From the NCBI GenBank assembly GCA_029891345.1, contig CM057000.1:130045663-130109662 (forward strand): a DNA stretch of 64,000 nt, written 5' to 3'. The stretch is from Dryococelus australis. Its lineage: Eukaryota; Arthropoda; Insecta; Phasmatodea; Phasmatidae. Positions 44,335 to 55,722 of the stretch are shown here, one piece after another. Position 1 is the stretch's first letter. Each line of letters begins with the position of its first letter. The translations under genes were made by a program, and so were the position numbers. Below the pieces are notes generated by a model, which was not told the DNA's origin, searched no databases, and saw only the letters and a list, made by a program, of their open reading frames with translations.

Positions 44335-46541
44335 TCTACGATATGTCACGTGTCCTGAAGGCACTTAGGAGGCCCACATCCTGAAGTGAGCTTGGGGTAA
44401 CCATAGTCAGGGACAAGCAACTAAGGGTGGCAGATGACTTCTGGAAGGCTTCACAGGGAGAGGGCTTCTGGAAGTTTTGGTGGTAGCCAAAGACGGTGCT
44501 GAAGAGCTTCTAGGCAGTGGTCGTCAGAAAGTTCTGGGGAACAAGTACAGTGGAGCAGACTGTCCAAAGCCGGGTGTGGCTCTCAGAAGAGCCACAATGT
44601 CAACTGGCATTTTCGGCCTGTGCATGGCAATATATTCCTTGGCCAAGGGCTTTGCCGGACCTGGTGAAGGGGCATTCTATGCGCACTCATCTTGGAGTTA
44701 GCTAAGGGCAGCCATTGTTTGCTGGTGGCGTCATCTCACAGTGCACCCTTGAACTTGCTCTGGGTTATAGCGAAGAGTCAGTTACTGACAAATTATTGTT
44801 GGCATCATTCTTGAGTGGAGGCTGGGCTAGGTATGCTTACTGACCGGCTGATGCACATTTGTAATTATTATCCCCGCTACCAGGGAACATCCTGTAGGCG
44901 CTCTAGTAGAAATTATATGCTTCCAAACCCCGTTCGTTGTGCTTTAAGTGAAGCGTTTAGATGAAGCGAAATTGTGTATCTCAACTCAATAGCCAGTAAG
45001 TGTCGCACGTCAATTCCCTCTCTCTCTCCCCCTCCCCCCCCTACATTGGTGCGACTGAGATTCATATAGGTGATTCAGTTGTGTTCCCAATGTCTCGGTG
45101 ATGGTGTAGAACTGTCATCCCTTGAAGACGGCACATCCTCTTGGAGACTATGTAGAACTGTTGTCCCCTTGAAGATGGTCGTTTCACCTTATTAGTGCTC
45201 ACCACTCTGCACCGGAGTTCTAACCAAGTGGCAACACTTGCTTGGTGACTAGTGCTCTCTCTTTCATACTAGTCAGCTAGGTGGTGGCCGGGTTAATGAC
45301 CGCTGTTGTCTTGTCTCCTCTACCCCTCCCATGGGGTCTTGCAGCGAAGAGGGTTAAAATATGTCACCAGTGTCGGGTGATATGCTCGTGGCCCTTCTTT
45401 TTAAATTGTGCCGTTCCCAAAGTCAGCTGATGGCTTGGGTATGGGGCTATATGATATATTGATATATTACAGATATTCCTGTTGATAAGAAAAAACCAAA
45501 ACAAGCAGCAAAAAATGTTCAATCCTTGGCGTGTGTTTAAAGCCTCGCTCATGAGAGGTTGTGTCGGCTACATAATTACCAGCTGTGGCCGCAGAAGGCG
45601 GAGAATGAAATGATTCAGCCAAGCCGCCTTAACATGTTGCACAGCGATAAAACTTGTGTGTGACATTGTTCTAAGGTTTGCCGGACCAGGGCCTTCCGTC
45701 ACCCAGGTCAATGGGAAGCTAGCTAATATAGCAACACAAATACACTAAATATGAAGTTACCTAGCACAAAAATTTGCACTTATAATAATTCAAAATTGAC
45801 TTGCGAAGAACCCGTAAAACAACATAAAAACTGAGTGTTTACAACAATAAGTTTGAAAATGTTATTTACAACAATTCTGAAAATAGATTTGGCTCGTTGA
45901 GAGAGTCTTTTGTTTGTCAATCATCTGGTATCTTTGGCTGGGTGTGATGACTTCAGGTCTTAGCTGCTTGCCATCTGCTTCTCAGAATGGGAAATCTCCT
46001 GCACTTGTTAAACACTGGAACTGGAAGTCCTTTTCTTCTCATATTTTCATCACAACACTATTCGCTAGGCACAATAACAGCAACCTTGGGTGCCTGTACT
46101 ATAAGCAAAGGGTAACATTTACGTTGGTTCAAAGTCTGTCTCTGAAGTTCACTGGTTATAATGTATGGGATATTTACATGATGAAACTAGGGCAGTTGTT
46201 TACTGTGCCATAATTGTCTGTCTATTAACTAGTTTTTTTACTGGTATTTTTGTTTGTTGCAAGCAACAATTGACAGTTGCACATAGTTTGTTTATTTTCC
46301 TTCATTGGTAAAGCAGCAATTTGACAGCTGCGAATATAATGTTTCCATGTACTGTGGAATTACTGGAACACTGAGCGGCAATTAATGAACCCATTAAGAG
46401 TTTATATCACATCAGCTCATGACAGCTGGTGTCAGTTCATTTTTCAAACTCACTTAGTTCTGGTGAGGCTTCTTGGCTTCCGGAGCGCCATGTGGACTAG
46501 GTAGGGCCACGTGAAGCACGTTGTTGGCCTCCTCAGGTCTT
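44335..46541. other. Intron 6, mixed LTR-like fragments
   Basis: 44430-44720 carries GCTTCTGG-type blocks also seen in minus-strand LTRs at 53.9 and 57.0 kb. TGTAGAACTGTCATCCCTTGAAGACGG is repeated with small changes (45107 and 45150). 45370-46500 is A+T-rich without recognised features. Confidence 0.35.
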
Positions 46542-48326
46542 TGACTCGTGCCACTCCTACTACTAATCAACTTCGATTACAACTCATCGCTAAGGTTCCT
46601 ACTTCCACTGCTATAGATGTAAGAAATATGTACAGAGAATTTTGTACATGAATTCTCGGCTGCCTACTCTACCAGGCAACAGGAACTTATAAATGAATTC
46701 TTGTCACCTGAAGGTCACGCTACCAGGCAGGCAAGCTGCTCCACCCCCCTAACCCGCACTGAGAGGCCACAGGCTGCCTGGGCCTCGGGCAAGGCCGAGT
46801 GCTACAGACGAGACAAGAAGCAGAAATGCTGACTACTGCTGACCAGAGTTTTTTGACTCCCACGCCAATCAAGGCAGGATGCTCGTCCTCCCTACAGCCC
46901 GCACCGGCAGCCTACAGGCTTCACCTATATAAGTCCAGACACTGCCAGGCTCGGGGAGTCATTCTTGTTTCTTCTCTCACGACATCCCCGAGCACTGCCT
47001 AGTGCTGGGACCTCCAGAGATCTTCTAAGCTTTGAGTACGTCCCTGGTGGTTACTTCACCATTGACGATCAGTCAACCAGACAACCAGCAAACATGCTCA
47101 CCAACACGTATTAAATTCATTTGTCTCCTGTAGACACCTTTACTAGAACAGTTTAGTAGTAATATATATGTTACCATCTAGATTTATCTTTAACCTTTAT
47201 AACCTAGAACCAGGTCACTTACACCTGGCCAGCGTAATTTCCTTCAGCACACTACTGCGTGGTATGAGGTAGCACACGTCACATGTTTATTGACTCCCGA
47301 ATAAACATAATTTGTTTCCTATACTTCAGCTTTCTCTTTCATAGAGATTCTTATTGTTCACCCGGTAGAACAGTTTACGACGTGCACCACAGAAAGGAAC
47401 CGGGACTTTTTATATAATTGAATTACCTTTTACTACGGGCGCCCTTCAGGAGCCCGTCAGTTTTCTCACACACCCATTAGACAGCCATCTTGTGCTTTTC
47501 AACTGTCAGAGCACTATCTATTGCCGGTGGAGAGGAACAGAGAGCCTCAACCGCTAGCAACACCTTCATTCAAGGAGGGGCGACAAACCCAGGTTTCTTT
47601 ACCCCAGAGCACTGTTAATGCTGGGTTAACTGTAACTTGAGTCTTGCCAATCGTTCGTGTATGAACGCACATCCAGTGGAGGCATTGGTGACCCACACAG
47701 CTCCCCGTCTGTGATCAGCTCGCATAGCGCGGGGGATCAGTGGATACTATTACGGAGCCTGTGTCAGCAAGCCAAAACCGGACATACACTGTAAGGCTGT
47801 TCTTCGTTAGTGTGCACCCCATATATTGTAAGCAACGACTCTATGCCCTACTAGGTGAGGCACTGCAAAAAGCGTAGGGAACAAAATGCATCATTTATTG
47901 CCACCATACAGTTGAGTTCACTACCTCATCATACGGAGGAAAGGCAGGCGGAACGGAACCGCACCGGCCAACTCAGGCACGAGTCAGTGTCGACTGCTCC
48001 GGTCACTATTGTTTGTATATCCTTGTCTACGTATTCACCCCTCGTGTTACCCTGTGGTAAAAGGATTGTTGACCGGTACTGATGTGAGATTCGGCTGGGA
48101 CAACATCAACTTCTGGACCAGTGAAACCGCCGTTTCGGTGTGAGATAAACTCGCTACATCTGGGTGAAACCCACCATGACCACAACGCCCAAGAAGCAGG
48201 ACTAAGTAAGTGCTAACCAACACCCCTCGCCTCTCGTTATCTATCTAAACTAAACCACCCAGCTTTTGGTCTAGCTGACAAAATCCTGGACCAACATGCC
48301 AAGTCAGTCTAATCGGTCACACGTCA
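46542..48326 (+). repeat. Gypsy-type LTR, full length (1785 bp)
   Basis: Start TGACTCGTGCCACTC, end GGTCACACGTCA. TATA CTATATAAGTCC at 46925, signature hairpin at about 47210, AATAAA at 47300 (375 bp after the TATA). It carries the conserved reading-frame region at 47855-48200. It is followed directly by minus-strand Gypsy tail sequence, so its own internal region is missing or inverted. Confidence 0.8.
46925..46936 (+). promoter_or_regulatory. LTR TATA box
   Basis: CTATATAAGTCC, then AGACACTGCCAGG and GGGGAGTCATTCTTG. The distance to AATAAA is 375 bp, as in the other full LTR. Confidence 0.65.
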
Positions 48327-48439
48327 ACTTCTTGGTAACTACCAGACTGGTGAGGGTTATGACAAGTACGTGCAGGCTGCTCTCTTCTTGCCTGGCCAGT
48401 CGACACTGGGCTGTCGTCCCTGACTGCAGTTGACTCTGG

Positions 48440-51160
48440 TTCACTAGGTGCTGGGGGGCGATCATCGTGGAACTCCTCTGGGATCGGCGTCGTCGGAGGC
48501 CAGCGGAGGCAGGGTTGGCCTCAGCACCGGGTGGACTGGCTGGGTATCTGCTTCATCCAGAGTGGACACGGGTGGTGGTATCAGCTGTGTCGGTGTCGCC
48601 AGGTTGACTTCAACGTCACTGGCAGCTCTGATCGTATGGCGGTTCCTGACCTTCCAATGTCCCGCCAGTGCTGAGTTCTTCGGTCTTCTCCATTACTGGA
48701 CTCTGCGGTGGCTGTCTGCTACGTGGTTCCAGATCTAATGGGTTGTACCAGGACATCTCCGTGGTGGCAGGAGACATCTGGGCATTTCGGGCGGTGGCCT
48801 GACGCAGATAGTTGCTGTGGGTGGGCGGTAGAGATCTGTTTGACGTGGCGGCTCATGGTGCAGGGAACTCAACTCTGATTGGAGTATCCTGGCGACTTGG
48901 CAGTTCAATCTCATACCCTCCTCCTGTCCGTGGAGGCGAAGTTGATCTGGCAGTGGCAGATTCCGGTGTTGGATCATCCTCTTGTTTCTCTTGCTCGTCG
49001 AGCACGGATTCCTGTGTGCTGGCAGTGGGTTTGGGCACTTCCCCAGGAAAGGAGCATATTTTCTGTCTGGTGGCTTTCCTGATGTGGCCTCTGGTTTCTT
49101 TGGCACACTACACATTGCCTTGGTGGCCTATTATTTTATAGGGGGACCTTCCCATTTATCAGCCATTCCTGTGTTGAATTGACCGCCTTTGCTCAATGGG
49201 GGGTTTCAGAGAAGAATGGCATCACCCATACTGAAACTGCATACCCTGGTACGTGACTGCGAGTACTTCTTGTCAATATAGTGAGCCTAGGCTGCTCCCG
49301 CTTGGTCCATCCGGGCTAGTACTGCTTTGCAGATCTCTTCTGGTTGCGACATTTCGCTAGGCTGTTGGTCCCACTACCAGTTCCCTGATTGATGCAGTGT
49401 TGATCCCAGGATGAGCTGGCTGGGGCTTGCGTTGATTGCCTCATGCGCTCTTCTGCGTAAGGCGAAGAAGATAGTTGGGATATGTTGATCCCAATGGCGG
49501 TGGTCGTACATCTCGCAGCTGTTGACGTACTGCGGGGCGTTGTAGCTCATCCCATTCCAGAAATAATGGGTACCCAGGTCATGTAATGTCTCTTTCATAC
49601 CTGGGTATCCGGCTTTAGGGTCTTCGTGGTAGTGTCGGCATAGGTCTGCCCTCAATCCGTTCTGGATCCAGATCCACCAGTCCACTCCAGGTTGTCCGGT
49701 CAAATACCATACAAGATTATTACGGAGCTCGAAGCGCTGGAGTTGGACTTGCTGCAGTCTCTGGATGTCTGGATCTTGTTGGTAGTTCGCTATACAGCAC
49801 TTGCTCAAGCGGAGTTGGAGTACCTGGATGTTTTCTTCAGGGCTGCATTCTGTCACTGGCTGTTGACCGATTCTCTCCCATTCTCCTTACTCCTTCTCTT
49901 CGCTGTCCAAGTCCGGCTGGCGAGATAGGGCATCAGGCAAGTTGTTGGTTTTCCCCGGGCAGTGTTGGACCTCGACGTCGAACTCTGTGAGAAACATCTA
50001 CCACCGGCCGAGCTTGCCTTTGGATCCTTTCGACTCCTGGAGTATCGTACTGTCAATTCGCAGAATGAATTTCTTGCCCTCCAGGTGGTAACGGTACTTG
50101 GGGATGGCCCGTGTCACTGCAAGGCACTCTTGCTCATTGATATGGTACCATTGTTCAGTGGCATTCAAGTTGGTACTTGCGTAGGGGATTACCTGGGGGT
50201 GGCCCTCAGCATCTTCATGGTATAAGACAGCCCCGAGGCTATTCTGGCAAGTATCTATCTGGAGAATCAGAGGGCTGTCTCCGTGCAGGTGGTGTAGTAG
50301 CTAGATGTTACAGAATCTTTCCTTCAGGGCCTGAAATGCTTGGCACTGTGCCAGTCCCCTCAGTTCGTGGGGTTTCTTTCTCTAGTAGCAGGCGTAAGCG
50401 TGTCATTTTGCTGGCGGATGTAAGGGTGTCATCTTCTGGCGATGTTAGGTACAAAGTCATGCAGCCAATTGCAGAGTTCCAAAAAAATGGCACAGGTTTT
50501 TCTTCGTAGCTGGTTCTTCAGCCTCTTCAATGGCTCTCTTTGACGATGCTTGCAGATAGTTTCCATCTGGGGAGACGTCGTGGCCCAAGTAGTCTATTGA
50601 TCTCTTGCCAAAATGACTCTTCTGTAGTGTACAGATGAGCCTGTGTAGTTCCAAGCGCTCTAGTACCCACTGCAGCTGCCCGCAGTGCTCTTCCCAGGTC
50701 TTGGAGTAAACTACTACATTGTCTAGGTAGGTGAAGCAGAATTGGCCTATGTAGCCAATAAGGACTTTGCTAGACATAAGCCGTGGGAATGTGGCTGGTG
50801 CGTTCTTCAAGCCGAACATCATTACCTGGAACTGTAGGGTTTCCTTTTCTTGTATGGTAAATGCTGTGTACTTTCTGCTGTCTGGGTGGACTGCGATCTG
50901 CCAGTATCCGGATTGCTTATCTAAGGTACTGAAGATTATGAATTCTCCAATATCCCTTAGCATATGGGTGAAGTTGATGGTAGGCAGAGCTATGGGGTGC
51001 GTGATGTCATTCAGGTCCTTTTAATTCACACAGAAGCTCTTCTGCCTCCTTCTCCTGTATGTATTCAGACTGCTGTGAGATTATGCTTGAAGGACAAGGT
51101 TTTCATCTGTTTTTCGGTCCAGGAGGCTATGCCAAGAGACCTCGTTTATTGCAGGGTGGC
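48440..51160 (-). pseudogene. Gypsy pol remnant B (RT, RNase H, cut integrase, tail)
   Basis: Minus order: RT N-terminal blocks near 51130-50970 with stops; an open RT frame at 50963-50457 (FSTLDKQSGYWQIAVHPDSR, FGLKNAPATFPRLM, FTYLDNVVVYSK, YLGHDVSPDG), where the catalytic YLDD is YLDN; RNase H/connection with HCPGKTNNLPDALSRQ near 49950; a 160-codon frame at 49856-49374 with the integrase zinc part (HYHEDPKAGYPGMKETL...NSCEMYD) joined directly to the far C-terminal core (HWDQHIPTIFFALRRRAHEAIN); then a Pro-rich acidic tail to 48440. The DDE core of integrase is deleted. Inactive. Confidence 0.85.
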
Positions 51161-51234
51161 CCACTCATGTTGTAGTGTTGCTTGCGGGCATAGCTAGTAG
51201 GTTTCGAGGGTAAGGATCTGACGGAGACTGTCTC

Positions 51235-53240
51235 TCAACATCTTGGTGGTTCCATTCGCCTGGCTTGCGACTGGGGTAGTGCACTGCTGGCTGTGGATGA
51301 TTTGGTTTTGAGTTTCTTCGCAGTCTGGGCTTGGTCTGCCGGGATAGGCATTATGACTTCTGGATCATCCTCATCATCAAGTTGGCTGAAAACTTCGTAG
51401 GTCGCTACCTCGTTTTCTGGTTCCGGCAATTCTCCAGGGAAAGGGCACATTTGGCCCGTGTTTCTTTTCGGATCTGCCCCTGTACATCTTCCACCCAGTA
51501 GACGTTGTCTTGATGGCCAACTATCTTGTATTTGTCATCCCACTTACCAGCTATGCCGGCGCTGAATTTATTACTGGCTTTGCTGAGGGGATGACCTTTT
51601 ACAAGCACTGCTTTACCAAGGTTAAACCTCTCACGCCTGTCTTGGGTTGTGGGTACTTCCTGTGGATGTAGTTGTCCTGGGCGTCTTGAGCTTCTTTCGT
51701 ACAAGCTAGAGTGGCGAGTTGGGTGCCTTCTGGATGTGGCATGTTGGTAGGTGCGCTTTCCCATTGCCAATCCCCTGGCCTACGAAGGGGTTGGCTCAAA
51801 AGGAGTTGGCTGGGGCTGGTATTGACTGCCTCGTTAGTCCATCGGCGGAGGGTGAACAGGATGGTTGGGATGTGTTTATCCCAGTGCTTATGATCATTTC
51901 CCACACTGATATGGAGGCTTTTTTTTTTATTTCTTGGTTCCTCTGCTCAGTGGGGTTTGTTTGGGGATGGTAAGGAAGGGTTGTCCATGTCTCAACCCCC
52001 CATTGGTTACAAGCCAGTTGCCATTGCTTACTGGTGAATTGGGTCCCATTATCGGTGAGGATGGCTTGTGGATACCCCCAACGAGTGAATACTTCATTCT
52101 CCAGCATTTGGATGATCGACGTAGTTTCTTGGCTGGGCAGAGGGAGGCTTCTACCCACCTGGAGAATAAATCAGTGACAACTAGGAGGTAGCAGCTGCCT
52201 TTGGTGTCCCTGGGGTATGGCCCCATTAAATTGACGCCCAGATGTGTCCAGGTTGTCTTCGGTCTCCGAGACTTAGCTGTCTGTGGGGCCCTATGGTATG
52301 CTTTCCCTCGGCAGCAAGTTTCACACTGGTTGACATAGTGGCGAACATCTAGACTCATTCCATGCCAACCATATCTTGCCCTTATATCCAGTAGTCTCGC
52401 GGGCCCCTGGGTGTTCTGCCTGTGGGTGATAATGATGGTGCCAGCATAAGTCTTTCCTTAGTGCCCGAGGCACCCATATTTTCCAAAGGGCAGCAGGTTG
52501 TCCACTTCGGGTCCAGGCGACATCGTCTCTTAGTTCAAAGTGGTTCAGCTGTTGTTCTAGCAGCTGACGAACCTCGGGGTCCTCTTGTTGGAGGATAGTT
52601 ACTTGATGTCTGCTTATTTGTAGTTGTAACAGTCTGAGCTGTTCCTCTGGGCCTGGAGTAGCAGCCAATGGGGAGGGGGATGTCATTTTCTCTCATTCCT
52701 CATCTTCTTTTTCATCTTCTTCCAAGCTCGAGTGGCGAGAGAGCGCATCGGGTAAGTCATTATCCTTCATGGGACAATGCTGAACTTCAAAATCAAACTC
52801 AGTCAGGAACATATCCCACCGCCCAAGTTTCGCCGTGGCTTTATAGGACTCTTTGAGTCATTGTAGTGCTTTTGAGTCAGTTCGCACGATGAAGTGGTGC
52901 CCCTCCAAATAATAGCGGTACTTGCGCACTGCCCATATCACGGCCAGACACTCGTGTTCATTGATATAGTATTTCTGTTTGGTCTCATTCAACCGGGCAG
53001 ACGCGCAGGCGATTACTCGAGGCTGGGCGTCTTCTCCTTGTTGGTATAAGATGGCCCCCTCAGCCATGTGGTGTTTCAAGACTCGGAGCGAAAAGATGGT
53101 GGCACACACCTGCTTGACAATAATAAACTCTGTCTTCTTTACTTCTCTCTGAGCCCCGTGTCTGGCATTGAATGGCATAGAAGCAGGACAACACTCAATA
53201 TCCCCTCAGTAGCGGCAAGCAGTTGACTACTACCCTGGCT
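51235..53240 (-). pseudogene. Gypsy pol remnant A (RNase H, integrase, tail)
   Basis: The frame from 53178 is RNase H (EHECLAVIWAVRKYRYYLEG, FIVRTDSKALQ, then a TGA near 52860, then FDFEVQHCPMKDNDLPDALSRH). The frame at 52686-52321 begins the integrase zinc region (HHHYHPQAEHPGARE). The core is split over frames but its acidic residues are visible: VVTDLFSRW, AILTDNGTQFTS, NPTEQRNQE. HWDKHIPTILFTLRRWTNEAVN and the chromatin-side tail (YKIVGHQDNVYWVEDV) follow, ending in an acidic segment near 51235. RT, protease and gag are missing: the LTR is joined almost directly to RNase H at about 53245. Confidence 0.85.
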
Positions 53241-53249
53241 AGAGTGTAA

Positions 53250-54613
53250 GCCTCAGTGCGGGTAACTAGTACTCGAACCTGGAGCTGCGGGTCCTAAGAC
53301 CACCTTTCTACCACTGTTGGGTGTAGTCCACAAAGGTAGGCCCTCCAGACCCAGGCAAATACCTCTGCCAGCACCACTTGGCGCTCTGGTCAGCGATACA
53401 ACCCGAGGTGGCTGTGCCGCCTTGGTGGGGTGTGTACTTAGTGGTTGAGGCTCTACCATTCTGTATATCAGGGTATATAGAATGGGTGGACGTCGAAAGA
53501 TGAGGTTGTGTGTGTGGTGACGGACAGGCTCCTGAAGGGAGTCTGTCGTCCTACTCTGAGTTCGCAATAGTAAATAGCCTGGTCCCTTGCTTGCCTCTCC
53601 TGAAGTCGGAATTCAGTGAGAACAAGGCTTTTACCTCTAGGATAAAAGTACTCCTGGATAAGGTAACAGAACTAGTATTTACTGGGGTAATAAATATTTG
53701 ATGACTCGTACTATAACCAGAGTGTATACGGAAGTAATTCTGCGCAAAATAACGGGTGGAAGTGACCCGCTCCTAAAGTTACTTAAGATACAAAGGACAA
53801 TCAAAACTAGGTACTACGCAAACTAAACCTATCGGGTTGTCTAGAAGAGACACTAACTTACGGTGGCCACTACCAGCAAGTAGTGGTGGCTGTCGACCCA
53901 GGAGGATTGGCAACTGAAGTGTTAAGTATGATCGTTGTCTCATGGTAGATGAAAGCTTCTGGTCGCTGGTGATTCCAGAATGTGTTGAAGCCTCTGGAAG
54001 GTGGTGGCCATAGCCACTGGTGGTTTTAGAATAACTGTAAGTTTTGGAGAGGATCATGAGGGCCTAAGCAGTAGAGCGCCCCAGCACACGAAGGTTGAGG
54101 CAAGCTACTGGAGATAACTCCCGACCTCTGCCTTGCAGGGCCTTATATATGGCTCAATTACAGGTGCATGCCGGGCCGAGGTGGGAGGCGTAGTGCCTCT
54201 ATGACGTCTGCCTGGAACGAACAGGGTGGGAGAACTACCCTAGTGTGCTTGGTATATGGCCTTCGGCACTCAGCAACGCTCGGCCATTTTTGGCAGGTGT
54301 GCTTTGGGGAGACTGACATGTCATGTGGCCGCTTGAAATACTATTGGTTTCATGTGCAGGAATCGTCTGCTCTGGTTGAAATGATTCTCTGTGCACTCGT
54401 GACACAACGTGCTGGGTTTGACCCTTCCTCGAGTTTTAATACTACATAGTAAGAGAGAAGGCAGGTTAGGAACAATCCGGAAACCAAGTAGCATCAATGT
54501 CCCTCCACGGGATCACATCTTGTAGAAATCTTGGAGTCATTTCCTTGGGTTGACAAAGCACGTTAGGATGAGTCATAGTCGATAAGTAATAGTTCAATAA
54601 GCGGCACGCGTCA
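53250..54613 (-). repeat. Gypsy-type LTR of copy A, 3' part missing
   Basis: The minus-strand start TGACGCGTGCCGCTTATTG at 54613 matches the start of the other LTRs. A TATATAAGG box is at about 54142-54152 (complement), and the GTCTCTTCTAGAC block near 53836 matches the other LTRs. It ends in RNase H sequence rather than in ...GCGTCA, so about 0.3 kb of LTR and all of gag-PR-RT are deleted. It ends 145 bp before exon 7. Confidence 0.7.
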
Positions 54614-54758
54614 GTTTTTAAGAAAATGCAGTGAGTAATTGTTTGGTTTGTTAAAAAAAATAGATATTTTTATTCACCCAATTAATGGTTTTTGTTTGTT
54701 CATCAGTGGTACGTGTGTACAGAAATAATACCTGTAACCATATTACTTGTATTTACAG

Positions 54759-54985
54759 AGAGTTCTACAATGATGTCCTGCCAGAGTTTGAACGTTATGG
54801 TCATGTGGTTCAGTTCAAAGTTTGTCGTAACTTTGAGCCACACCTGAAGGGGAATGTGTACGTAGAATTCTTGAAAACTCGAGATGCTGTGACAGCATTT
54901 CAAAAGTTCCAAGGCCGCTGGTATGGAGGACGACAGCTTAATGTTGAGTTCACAGCAGTGAAATCCTGGAAGTCTGCCATTTGTG
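54759..54985 (+). CDS. ZRSR2: ZRSR2-like coding exon 7 (UHM/RRM core)
   Basis: The acceptor ATTTACAG ends at 54758 and the donor GTGAGT starts at 54986. One base completes Lys, 75 codons follow, and one base is left (phase 1). It carries the RRM/UHM core: EFYNDVLPEFERYG, VVQFKVCRNFEPHLKGN, VYVEF and GRWYGGRQLNVEF, ending KSWKSAIC just before the expected second zinc finger. Similarity to ZRSR2 is high throughout. No following exon encoding the CPRG...CNFLH-type second finger was found between 54986 and 64000. Confidence 0.95.
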
Positions 54986-55722
54986 GTGAGTAGCAAATGA
55001 TGTACATAATGTAGTTTGCTGCTTGTTTTCTTGCAATTATCCTTCATCATATTGCTTGAACAGTTGCCACTCAGTCAGGTTAAATGCTGCCATCAGAAGG
55101 TCGTCGGACGATCTGGGGACCTAGCTCCATGATGGTCGCGAAGTTCTAACACAAGTGCAGCGGTTATTGAGGTTGTGCTGTTAACTTTACTGCCTGGTTG
55201 GAGAGATTGCTGTGTTTCAGTGGTCTGTTGTAGGCCTTTTTCATGGAGCGCTAAGTGAGAAAACAAAGCTTTTATGCTACGTCTGATGAACCAGTCAACC
55301 TATTTCCACCAAATTCTGCACACAAGTAGTGTTACAATAGGCCATGTAAAAATACATTATTTAGTGGCTCACACATTTGTTTTCAAAATGATGTCCCTGT
55401 AAATATTTGAGTTTGGTATACACAGTCTATCAAAATTTTAGCTCAGTTACCACCAAAGTTGATGTTCTGAATCCTATGGTTGCATGTCAGCTTACAGTAT
55501 GAGACATTCTTGGTTTGAGTCCCAGGTAAAGCACGTTTGTATTTGTAATTCTCACTACTGTTGCATTTGTTTCTGGTTCCATCTCTAATGATACCTCTGT
55601 CAACAAAATGTCAAAAGCCACCTACAATATAACATTTTAAGAACCTCATCAAAATTATTTTCATTCATATAGTAGGCCGTTAGTTATATGAGTAATTACT
55701 AGTTTCTTAATATTATTTAAGA
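54986..55722. other. Intron 7 start, possible tRNA-derived SINE
   Basis: GGTTTGAGTCCC at 55512-55523 looks like a tRNA B box, with a weak A-box-like TGGTTGCATGTCAGC about 35 bp upstream. The rest is A+T-rich. No exon for the second zinc finger was found here. Confidence 0.3.

Larger units (their letters stand above)
8092..54985 (+). other. ZRSR2: ZRSR2/Urp-like splicing factor gene, seven coding exons placed, both ends missing
   Basis: Seven exons on the + strand join in phase to one protein similar to ZRSR2/Urp (U2AF35-related protein). Members of this family recognise 3' splice sites, act in the minor (U12) spliceosome and contact U2AF65-type partners in the nucleus. Visible in order: a Lys/Arg-rich start, a long Arg/Glu-rich coiled region, a CCCH zinc finger (C-x8-C-x5-C-x3-H), and a UHM-type RRM with GNVYVEF (RNP1-like) and GRWYGGRQL (the RxF-like loop). 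Expected but not found: a first coding exon of about 15-20 residues upstream of 8092, and the exon(s) with the second zinc finger and RS tail beyond 54985. Introns are 7051, 8924, 114, 5527, 5607 and 18736 bp. All six donors, and the one after exon 7, are GTRAG-like; none is U12-type. The reading frame has no stops or frameshifts, so the gene looks intact. The symbol is by family resemblance only. Confidence 0.9.

Noticed and set aside
48735-49141. + strand ORFs of 67-109 codons near 48.8-49.1 kb
   Set aside because: Antisense to the Pro-rich tail of Gypsy copy B on the minus strand.
55512-55523. tRNA gene
   Set aside because: Only a B-box-like string is present; no cloverleaf can be folded, so at most a tRNA-derived SINE remnant.
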